Positions 55,207-64,000 of a DNA stretch of 64,000 nucleotides are shown here, one piece after another (within the stretch, counting starts at the first letter, position 1; the number at the start of each line of letters is the position of its first letter). The notes below the pieces were generated by a model, which saw only the letters and a program-made list of their open reading frames with translations, did no database searches and was not told where the DNA came from. The stretch comes from Erythrobasidium yunnanense (Eukaryota; Basidiomycota; Cystobasidiomycetes; Erythrobasidiales; Erythrobasidiaceae): positions 498,781 to 562,780 of the forward strand of contig BCJC01000008.1 of the NCBI GenBank assembly GCA_001600175.1. The letters run 5' to 3'. The position numbers were made by a program, and so were the translations under genes.

Positions 55207-56957
55207 TCAGACATGCAAATGCTTTCGCCCAATCTCGACGATCTTGTCTCCGGCGTATAGCTGTAGGAGAACAGCTATGAAGAGCACCAGGAGTGCTACC
55301 AGGATAGTCTGCAGGAATGCATGTCGCGCTAGAGAAAGGGAAGCAGAGGTATAGTAAGTATGCTTATTTAATCAGAGTATGTGGAGTAGATCCGACGTAC
55401 AGGGATGCAGTGCTTGATCAGCTGAGATGATGCGGAGAGTGTTGTCTGCGCTTCCGGAGACGAGCAGGCTGGAGTCTGGAGAGAATCGTAGGCATGTCGA
55501 AGGGAAGTCGTGCGCCGCGAGCACAGACAGCAATGGCTGCAATATTGTGACGCATCAGTAATACAGCTACGCACTCTCTAATTGAGCCTGTCGCATTCAC
55601 CCTGATGTTCTCGGCATCAAAGATATTGACGCTGAGATCCGCCCCTCCAATAGCTAGCATTTTCCCATCGGGCGATATATCAAAGCTCGTGACCGGTTTC
55701 TTCGACACGGTCCTCGTCTTGATCAAGCTCCACGACTCTGTATCCCACACTGATATGAAAGCTTTTCTTTCCGCTGCCGAGTTCCTTTTCCCAGATCTTC
55801 GATTGCTTGCTGAAGAGTTGACAGCGTCGGGAGTCGAGTTGACCAATGTGTAGAGACGAGATGAAGTACTGCCCCGCCCGAATCGCGCAGCGCGGAAAGT
55901 GCATTTTAAAGACTGTTTTAGGACGGGACGCTCGATTACTTGTAAAGGTTCAGGCGCTTCGGTGCTTGTTGGTACTTCGGTCTTCTCAGATGAGGAGGAC
56001 GATGGCAGACTGTAGATGCATATCCTCTGTGATGCTGCGCCCAGCATCTGACAACTAAGTCAGCTAAGCCATTGGCGTAAGCGGAGGTAGTTACGCACTA
56101 GAGTCCCAGCATCGTTGAAATCGGCATCAAACATCTCGTCCCCGCTAAACTCGAAATCGGGAAAGACGCGCTTCATGCTCGGCAGCGCGATCAAGGATAG
56201 CTGGAGTAATGATAACGGGTCAGCAGTGCTCTTTAGTCGCTTTAGAAGGGCCTACAATGCTCTTGCTCGTCCCTACTGCTGCCATGTCGCCTTTCCGCGA
56301 TAGCGCCGTGATCTTCTGATACTCATCCGGATCCGTCCCAGACATGGTACTGGTCGCACCTTCTTGCTGTATCCTGTAAAGAAGGCCAAGTAGCATTAGA
56401 TTCTGGATCTAAAGCGCGTCTTTATCGGAACGTGTCTGTCTCCTCACTTCTCGTCGCTGTAGCTGATCAAGCGTAGGTTGTTGTTCTTGCCTTGTTTGAC
56501 TAGAGATGCTTCGCTACTGATGCCTAGGAAGAGCTCTTTGCGCTATGGAAATGACAAGTAATGAGACAGGATAAGGTAGGGTTTAGACAATGAAGAGTCG
56601 GGTCAGCAGGAAGGTAGAGCGGGAGCAGGAGTAAAGTAGGCACCTCTGGATGAGCTGCGACTGTCATTGGAGCTTCTTCATTCTTGGGCAGTTCGAGCTC
56701 GGCTTTCCGTCTGCATTTCTGGGATGGGACGTCGATGGAGTATATGGACTGGGGGCATCACGATATGCTTTGTCAGAATTGCGACAGATCTAGCTGTATC
56801 TTGCGTGGTAGAACGCCGCGCTGACCAGGCTGTTCTTTACGCCGCTTCTCCCAGCTCCTCCTCCTCCAGCTACTGCAATATCGTTGTTGCCCGTGAATGC
56901 GAGTGCCCATACTGGATAGTCGATGGATGCGACAAAGTGCCCTTTGCTGCTAGTCAT
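55207..56957 (-). CDS. SEC12: Sar1 guanine-nucleotide exchange factor Sec12
   Basis: Eight exons (56957-56826, 56748-56644, 56542-56448, 56374-56257, 56200-56099, 56047-55601, 55536-55401, 55328-55207) encode 418 aa. The N-terminus has YPVWALAFTGNNDIAVAGGG, the K-loop type start of the beta-propeller; later blades include FISVWDTESW, KPVTSFDISPDGKMLAIGGA and FSPDSSLLVSGSADNTLRI. A single C-terminal membrane span (TILVALLVLFIAVLLQLY) anchors it in the ER. Sec12 loads Sar1 with GTP to start COPII budding. It is divergent, at 82 bp, from adenylosuccinate lyase. Confidence 0.92.
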
Positions 56958-57039
56958 GGCGAACGTAGTTGAGAAGAGGAAGAGCTATGATATGGTCTTG
57001 CTGCTTTGCTCTCTTCTCATCCATATCAATTGCTTCATC
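56958..57039. promoter_or_regulatory. 82-bp bidirectional promoter of SEC12 and ADE13
   Basis: The start codons of the two genes are 82 bp apart. CT-rich on the ADE13 side; no clear TATA box. Confidence 0.5.
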
Positions 57040-58887
57040 ATGGATTCCTACCAGACCCCGTCAGTCTGGATCAGCTGACGAGACTGATGACCATGTATCG
57101 ATACTGATCCCCCCTGATGGCCAGCCTATCCTCGCGCTATGCCAGCAAAGAAATGTCAAATCTCTTCTCAAACGCCGTGCGCTGCACCTTCAAGCTATCA
57201 CACGATACCTTTGTGGTCTAATACATCTTATCTTATGGCGCTTGGACAGACCCGCTTTGGCACCTGGAGACAGCTATGGCTATCGCTCGCAAAAGCTGAA
57301 AAACAGCTAGGGCTCAACATCCCAGACAAAGCAATAGAAGAGATGGAAGCGAATCTTGTGCGTACAGCGAACATACCCCCGCTAGGCAGCTAGCTAAAGC
57401 AAGCTTGTCCGTCTTCAACTCCGACAATTCCCCTATCTTCGTACTTCCCTCTCGCTCGTTCGCATGCATATCCGGCTACCTTGGAACACATAGAAACTAG
57501 ACGAGAAACAGATGGAGATGGCTGCAGCTGAAGAGAAGCGAAGAAGACACGATGTGATGGCGCACGTGCATACTTTCGGAGAGGTCTGCCCTACAGCTGC
57601 TCCCATCATTCACTTGGGCGCAACCAGCTGCTTCGTCACAGAGTGCGTCACTCTCCACATACTATCCTTACTTAGATGTTGGAAGAGAGGTCGAGACTGA
57701 CGGACATTCGTTTGCAGCAATGCAGACTTGATCTTCCTACGAAAAGGCCTAAAGCTCCTTCTTGGCAAGCTAGCCGTAGTCATCGACCGCTTCTCCCGCT
57801 GGGCTGAGCAATACAAAGACCTCGCAACGCTCGGATGGACGCATTTCCAGCCTGCTCAACTCGTAACGGTCGGTAAACGCGCAACGCTCTGGATACAGGA
57901 GCTTCTCTGGGACTTGAGGAACATCTCACGCGCATATGCCGATATCGGCTTCAGAGGCGTCAAAGGCACGACGGGCACACAAGCTAGTTTCCTAGCTCTG
58001 TTCGAAGGAGATCACGATAAAGTGGAAGAGCTCGATAGACTCGTCACTGAGCTGAACGGATTCGAATATGCCTACCCCGTCACTGGCCAGACATACTCGA
58101 GGAAGATCGACATCGATGTCTTGCAGCCCCTAGCGTCATTTGGAGCAACAGCGCACAAGATAGCTACGGATATCAGACTGCTGGCGAATCTGAAAGAGGT
58201 GGAAGAACCGTTCGAGAAGGACCAGATTGGAAGCTCGGCGATGGCGTACAAGAGAAATCCTATGAGATGTGAACGTGTCTGCTCGCTTGCGAGACACCTT
58301 ATGGTTCTGCCTCAGAATACACTCATGACGAGCTCTGTTCAGTGGTTTGAGAGAACATTGGACGATAGGTAGGCATTTATCTTGTCCTCATTCGTCGAGT
58401 GTAAGCTGACTATCCCGGATGATGCAGCGCCAACCGAAGAGTCACTATCCCAGAAGCTTTCCTCACCACCGACATCCTCCTGAGCACTCTGCAAAACATT
58501 AGCGAAGGACTCGTCGTGTATCCCGCCATTATCCGCCGGCGGATTAACCAAGAGCTACCCTTCATGGCCACCGAGAACATCATAATGGCAATGGTAAAAG
58601 CAGGTGGGGATCGCCAGATCGTCCACGAAAAGATCCGCGTTTTATCCCACCAAGCAGCCAAGATCGTCAAGGAAGAAGGTGGAGAAAATGACTTGATCGA
58701 GAGAGTCAAGCAGGATGAGTTTTTTAAACCTATTCATGGAGAATTGGAGGCGTTATTGGATCCGAAGAGCTTCGTGGGAAGAGCACCCGAACAAGTTACG
58801 AAATTCATCAAGGAATGGGTGCAGCCTGCGCTGGAACCGTACCAAGATGCCATCAAGAGTGCCAAGGGTGCAGAGTTGTCGGTGTAA
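57040..58887 (+). CDS. ADE13: Adenylosuccinate lyase
   Basis: Six exons (57040-57059, 57125-57176, 57250-57357, 57506-57642, 57718-58368, 58428-58887) encode 475 aa. Opens [20 protein letters not shown]. Catalytic regions: [47 protein letters not shown] and the superfamily signature [13 protein letters not shown]. The enzyme catalyses two steps of purine synthesis, splitting SAICAR and adenylosuccinate to release fumarate. Exon 4's acceptor (CGAG/AAACAG) is the least certain junction. Divergent from SEC12. Confidence 0.95.
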
Positions 58888-59240
58888 AGATACATTGAGG
58901 TGGACCTTCAGGTCTGGTCGGCGGCAATTAGATGCGACGCTTCATCGGCTTATATGACTGACAATTGACGCTTTCAATAATCGCCTATGCTGACCGGTAG
59001 GCACTACTGCACCTGCAAGGTCAAATGTCCCGATAGTGTCAGACATAGCAGCAAGATGACGCAAGGCGTCTCGATTGACAGCGCCCTTCCGACAAGCTGT
59101 CGAACAGTCAGTCTCCTTCAATCGCGGGACCACAATATCCTGCCTCATTGTCCACATCTCTCCAGTGATTAATCGCCTCTTTCTGATTGTTTCCCATTCT
59201 TGGCTCACTTCATTCCATCCTTTCTCCATACCCGCCTATT

Positions 59241-60786
59241 ATGCCTCTTCGATTCGGCCACCGGAATCAGAGCGACCAAGTACAGGGCAGGCAGATCGTA
59301 TCCTACCTGAATCGGGACATATGCTACGCTATCTCGCAATTCGTCGACCTGAAGACCATGATCTGTCTAAGCCAATGTAACAGACAGCTTCGGGAGGCAT
59401 GCGTATGTGACACTACTATCTGAGAGGTTCGTCCTTGAACTGACATGATCATCGTCTCTTCCTAAAGATGTCGATCGTTTTCCGCCAGACCTGGGTATCG
59501 CCCAACCGCGTCCGCCGGTTCGTGAAGAGATACGCGGAAAAGCTGGCTCCTTACGTCAAACTCCTCATGATAAACATGTCGGACAAGATCGAGCTACGAA
59601 CATGGTCTCGAGTCTTCGAGAAACTGCAACCTACGTCTATTACGATCAATTTCTTCTATTCACAATGGGACGCACCCCCCAGCGTTACATTAGCATTTCA
59701 GGACGACATTGCCGCGCTCATGAACCAGATTGGCATTCACTGCAACGATGCATCTGTCGTCTTCTTGACAAAAGCTGTGATCAATCCCAAGAGGCTCCGC
59801 AATTTGTCGTACCGAGACGCCTATCTTCACAAGGAAGCTTTTCGCGAAGCAACCTTCTCGGATAGAGGCCTGCTCCGAATGGCTGCTGATCAGGTGCCTC
59901 TCACTGGATTATGTCTATCCAATTGGTCATTCTGCTGGCAGCTTGAACTCGGCTCGCCTGGGTACGGCAATCTAGCGCACCTCACTCTCGACGAATGCCA
60001 CTTCTATAGCGATCGAACCTTGAACGGGACTGTCCGTTTCCCATGTGGCATCAAAGAATTGGCCATCACCAAACCGATTTTAGGCAGCGGTGATCCGCTA
60101 AGGGACATACTACGATATGTGGCACCTACTTTGGTGCAGCTCACGCTTACTAGCACGTTGGGCAAGTGGCCAGGCAATCCGCTGCATGATCTGCTCTTTC
60201 CGAACCTCAAGTACTTGAAGTGTACGGAGAGGGAGGGATACAGAGCCTCACCGCTTGGTGTCCCAATGCTCCAAAGCTCGTCTCCCTGGAGTACGAGGGT
60301 CAGTGCACGTATCCTTTCGAGGAGAAATACCTACGAATGAAAAGATACATGCTAGACCTGTATTGTCGCCGCACATCGCTCAGAAAGGTCTACATTAGCA
60401 TTGACTATCTTGGCGATGGCGACGACGACGGTTACGTCCACTTCGACGCTCTGGTGGATTTCGGGCCCCGACAGCTGGAGGTAGTTGTGAAGAAGTGCTC
60501 CCTGGACTCGTACCGCTTTCTCAGCTCTGAGCTGCTCTATCGAACCGAGTCCCTGTCAATTGGCTTTCTTCGCATGCTGGGCAGGAGGGGAGAAGGTTTG
60601 ATGGTCTGGCTTGGACCGGAGATGATTAAATGCCCACTCCTGGAAAAGGTCATGATCTGCGGACATGATGCTGAAAGTTTGATGAGCAAGCTAGTATTAC
60701 CGAGATTGAGCAAGATCGAGATATACGAGGAGAGATGGCCTGCGGCCGCTGAGACCAGCCAAAAAGCCCAAGGAGAGTCGAAGTAA
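59241..60786 (+). pseudogene. F-box-like/leucine-rich protein, frame interrupted once
   Basis: Exon 1 (59241-59402) has VSYLNRDICYAISQFVDLKTMICLSQCNRQLR, split here as two ideas: an F-box-like N-terminus and a basic end. Exon 2 (from 59468) continues through VSPNRVRRFVKRYAEKLA, LELGSPGYGNLAHLTLDEC and PTLVQLTLTS, spaced like degenerate leucine-rich repeats. At about 60220-60243 the frame changes: the protein continues as TAWCPNAPKLVSLEYEG and RRTSLRKVYISIDYLG to a stop at 60784-60786. A conventional intron linking the frames is not visible, since candidate GT..AG pairs are only 22-33 nt. Either a one-base frameshift or an unusual junction. About 510 residues in total. Adaptor role in SCF ligases is inference. 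Confidence 0.55.
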
Positions 60787-61363
60787 TGATGCAGGACGGA
60801 TACATAGTGGAGTGTCAGTCTGAAAATACAGAATTCTCGGTGATTGCTTGTCTTCGTGCACACTTGTCCTTCGAGCGATAGGGACTTCCGCCTACAGACC
60901 TCGCTTGATGTCTTGCTCTTGAAGGCGTCTTCTCACATCGTTTATAGTCGTGCACAGCTACTCGCCAGCTTTAGAGCATCAAGCTGGATATCCAGATCGT
61001 CCTGGCAGGCGGATCCTGTGACCCAGCAACTACACCAGCTCTTGGAGCAGGTTCAGCTGCGCAGCGCCATGCTGACTTTAACGACATCTGCACACGCTCT
61101 CTATCCACGCATTCTGCTCTGCTTCCGATTGGCGGTCTACGATGGAACGTGTATACGAGTGCGACGGTAAATATAGACGGAACCCGTAAAGTATCTGATG
61201 ACAAGGAAGGATACTATTTAGCAAGATAACGGGATGATTTCAAACAGCACGTTCTCACGCCCACACATGCGAAGAGCCCTTCGAACCAGATGGACCTTAA
61301 AGCCCGCTTCTTCACCTTCTCTCCTAGACCTGCTCTCACTAGCTGACCAGTTCGGAGGTAATC
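60787..61363. other. Intergenic region upstream of the phosphatase gene
   Basis: No supported gene; both strands have open frames without coding character. Confidence 0.4.
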
Positions 61364-63557
61364 ATGCTGAAAGCTCTCGCTCTCCTGGCGGCTACTGGCC
61401 TCTGCTCCCTTGTCAATGCAGATCTTTCCGCCAACTTGGCTTACAAGTCACCATCCCTCCATCCCCGTCTGGTAGACCTTGAAATCAGATTAGATGGTGT
61501 GCAAAAGCGTATCGCCAACGACAAGCTACGAAAGCGAGACGGCAACAGTGATGCGTACTATACCGGAAACCTCACCTTTCCTTACGGTGTCGCGTCTGGC
61601 GATCCGTACAATAATTCAGTTGTTCTCTGGACATTCGCCCAAAAGTACGATGTAGAGGGTCTATACGGAGGCAATTCATACCCTCCAATCTGTTTAGAAT
61701 GGCAAATTTCCAAGTCTGAGAACGATTTCTCAAATGCATCCCTAGTCAACAACGGACAAGTTACGACAACGTACGTTTACTTCCACCTTGCAGAATGTAT
61801 TCGCAGCGTGTAGGCTGATGTCTACATCCCCTCAGCATCGATGTACGCTGGACGAGCAAAGTCGTCGCGGACGGCCTGCAGCCCTACACACAGTACTACT
61901 ACAGATTCATATCGTGTGCCGGTGAAGATCTTGGCCCTTCGCCAGTCGGAGCTTTCAAGACCTTGCCAAATTCCGACGATGATGAGGTCGATAACATCAG
62001 GCTTGCTGTCTTTTCGTGCAGCAATCTGCCTTTTGGATTCTTCAATGCGTAAGCCTAATGTTGGCGCACATCATATTCGATTGATTGACTTTTTATTCGC
62101 AGCTACGGCCATGCTGCAAACATGTCAGGATCGCTTGACTATGTTCAGCACGTCGGAGACTATATCTATGAATATCAGAACGGTGCCTATGGTAGGCACC
62201 GCGTATAGCGTATACTCTCTTTCGTTTTGCTGAATAGAGTTTGTCAGGCGATGGTACCGCTCTGGGTCGCGTTCCCCAGCCACTTAGGGAGTGTGCTTCC
62301 CTCGATGATTACCGCGATCGCTATCAGTCCTATCGCCTCGACACAGACCTGCAGAATCTGCACGCAAGATTGGCCTGGCAGACTGTCTGGGACGATCACG
62401 AAGTAGCAGATCAGGCCTACAAAGCCGGAACAGCAGACTCCAATAACACTATGCAAGGTGCTGTTAACGGCTACGAGTTTACGCAAAGAAAGGCCAATGC
62501 CGTCAGAGCCTACTTCGAATGGATGCCCATTCGGCAAGTCGATACTGATGACAACCTCAGAATCTGGAGGACCTTCCGAATCGGTAAATTGGCAGACATG
62601 ATCATGCTCGACACAAGACAGTATAATCGAAGTATCACCGATCTTTACTGGAACACGAACGATATGTGGGTCGCACACGCTTGTCTGAGAGCTAGTAGCT
62701 AATGACGCCGCGACTAGTCGACAAAATGCTTACTCTCCAGATAGAAGTATGACTGGCGAAGCGGAGCAAAACTGGTTCATGAATGAAATGTCATCCTCTT
62801 CCAACAGAGGTGCTACGTGGCGTTTGGTCGTACGTCTCGCCTTTTGTATCACCATGCACAAGACACTGATTGGTCTCCACAGATGCAACAAGTCGTCTTT
62901 AACAGAGTCAACTATACAGTCGCGACTTCCGGTTCTACAGACTTTGATTTCGATGACTGGGAAGGCTACCGCTATCAGCGACGCCAAGTAGTCTCGTACA
63001 TCACCGACCAGAGTATCAATAATACTGTCATTCTGTCAGGAGACTCGCATGCTAGCTGGGTCTTTGACCTTACTCAGGACGACTACGAAGGCTATGAGTA
63101 AGCTCCTCGAAGAACAAGTGAGACGTTCACGATCTGATGAAAACATCTGACAGCCCGGAGACGGGCTCTGGAGCCGTAGGTGTCGAATTTGCCGGATCTG
63201 CGGTCTCCTCCCCATCATCCTATGGCCACCTCAACGATACCACTTATGTGAAGGTAGCAGCTGCCCTCACAGGCTCCAACCCAAGCTTGCAGTATGCAGA
63301 AGGGCAGCTGCGCGGCTACTTCCAGCTCTCAGTCACGCCTAGCAACGTTTCGGCCGATTTCTATGGCTTTTACGAGCAGAGCACCCGTAATACCAACGTG
63401 ACGCATATGGGCACCTTTGTAACCGATGTGTAAGCTTTATGCTCTCTCGTACCTGGAATATCGCTGATCTTGTTACTTCAGCAACACGAATCGCCTGAAG
63501 AGACCCATCTCTGCTGGCTGGAATGATGCTTTCGGTGCTGTTGGAGCTGGCAAGTGA
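61364..63557 (+). CDS. Secreted PhoD-type alkaline phosphatase
   Basis: Eight exons (61364-61770, 61836-62048, 62103-62191, 62248-62682, 62741-62829, 62883-63097, 63154-63429, 63482-63557) encode 599 aa. Signal peptide MLKALALLAATGLCSLVNA. PhoD features: PYGVASGDPYNNSVVLWT, LAVFSCSNLPFGFFNAYGHA, VQHVGDYIYEY, WQTVWDDHEVADQAY, MIMLDTRQYNRS and VILSGDSHASWVFDL. The Asp, Asn and His metal ligands expected for PhoD are present by eye. Role: release of phosphate from extracellular esters. Several N-glycosylation sequons. The splice at 62682 uses a GTCTGA donor and was set by frame. Confidence 0.92.
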
Positions 63558-63832
63558 GGTGACACCGAGGCAGGGAGACATCAAAGCATTTGGCGTCGGA
63601 AGATATAAAAAGATGCACGCGGTTGAGGTCACCCTCAAGGCCTGCTTTAGCCGTACCATAAGTAATAGAATGTATCCAGTATCTGCACAAGAATAATCAA
63701 GTAATGCGAACTAATGTTGGTTGAGTTGTCAAGAGTACAACAAGAATGCATTTACAACACGAACATCACATTCTTTCGCCCGCAAAGTATCATACAGCGC
63801 CTTTCATCCTCCTTCCACCAACGACGGAAGCA
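63558..63832. other. Intergenic region
   Basis: I see no supported gene. Confidence 0.4.
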
Positions 63833-63945
63833 TTACACGAAGTTGCCTAGCAAAGATTGCTGATGGGAGGGATCGCGGGTCTTGCGCATACGTTCAAGCA
63901 CCTTCTTTGGCCGGCATCGACCCAGCTGTCGAGCTGCTGTTTATT
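63833..63945 (-). CDS. Possible terminal exon of a gene extending beyond the window
   Basis: On the minus strand an open frame ends at TAA 63835-63833 and reads RCRPKKVLERMRKTRDPSHQ then QSLLGNFV. The basic, helical wording looks coding and could be the last exon of a gene whose body lies to the right, but the acceptor was not determined. Low confidence. Confidence 0.3.
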
Positions 63946-64000
63946 TTGCGAAGACCTTGGCTTCATTTGGCCTCAATAATGGCTCATCTATGGCATGCTG

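Noticed and set aside
55418-56047. A stand-alone WD-repeat gene starting MLGAASQR
   Set aside because: It is an internal exon of SEC12; splice signals and the upstream N-terminal blade extend the gene to 56957.

Overview
The window is nuclear DNA of an intron-rich fungus, most likely a basidiomycete. Genes are dense on both strands, and most are broken by introns of about 50-60 nt with GT..AG ends. A secreted protein with a CPL1/priA-type cysteine domain, an RTA1-family membrane protein, a Zn2Cys6 regulator, a fungal-size AP-1 beta subunit and fungal Sct1/Gpt2, Akr1 and Ctp1 proteins all point to Fungi; the CPL1/priA domain points to Basidiomycota. The exact lineage cannot be read from the sequence. 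I assembled exon models by hand from splice signals and reading-frame closure; most close to an exact multiple of three.

Left part (1-20.3 kb): start of a UBE2S-like E2; copy 1 of an undescribed three-exon gene family; an unknown 263-aa protein; Akr1 palmitoyltransferase; a METTL14-like m6A-writer subunit with a long Q/M/G/N-rich tail; a modular cysteine-rich protein; a small putative secreted protein; Dcn1; an FAD/NAD(P) oxidoreductase; a 255-aa unknown; the Rix1-complex protein Ipi3; and a 712-aa protein of unknown function.

Middle (20.6-40.1 kb): copy 2 of the three-exon family; a 153-aa unknown; the glycerol-3-phosphate acyltransferase Sct1/Gpt2; the rRNA dimethyltransferase Dim1; a CPL1-like secreted protein; a cluster of small lineage-specific genes including a tandem pair, one member of which carries an in-frame stop; AP-1 beta adaptin; the ATP synthase inhibitor IF1 head-to-head with ATP synthase subunit h; a tandem array of four small, intronless Cys-ribbon genes with a duplicated promoter block; and a MATE transporter.

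Right part (40.2-64 kb): a coiled-coil protein; a Zn2Cys6 regulator divergent from an RTA1-family gene and an intronless alpha/beta hydrolase; Hem4 71 bp from Ctp1; a NIPA-type Mg transporter divergent from Sft2; Sec12 divergent from adenylosuccinate lyase; a frameshifted F-box-like gene; and a secreted PhoD phosphatase.

Core housekeeping genes (secretory pathway, ribosome biogenesis, ATP synthase, purine and heme synthesis) alternate with pockets of fast-evolving, duplicated, cysteine-rich or secreted genes. The pockets near 0.5-3, 8-10, 20.6-22, 26-29.5 and 35-38 kb hold the least described material. I saw no mobile element, CRISPR array, rRNA gene or convincing tRNA gene.
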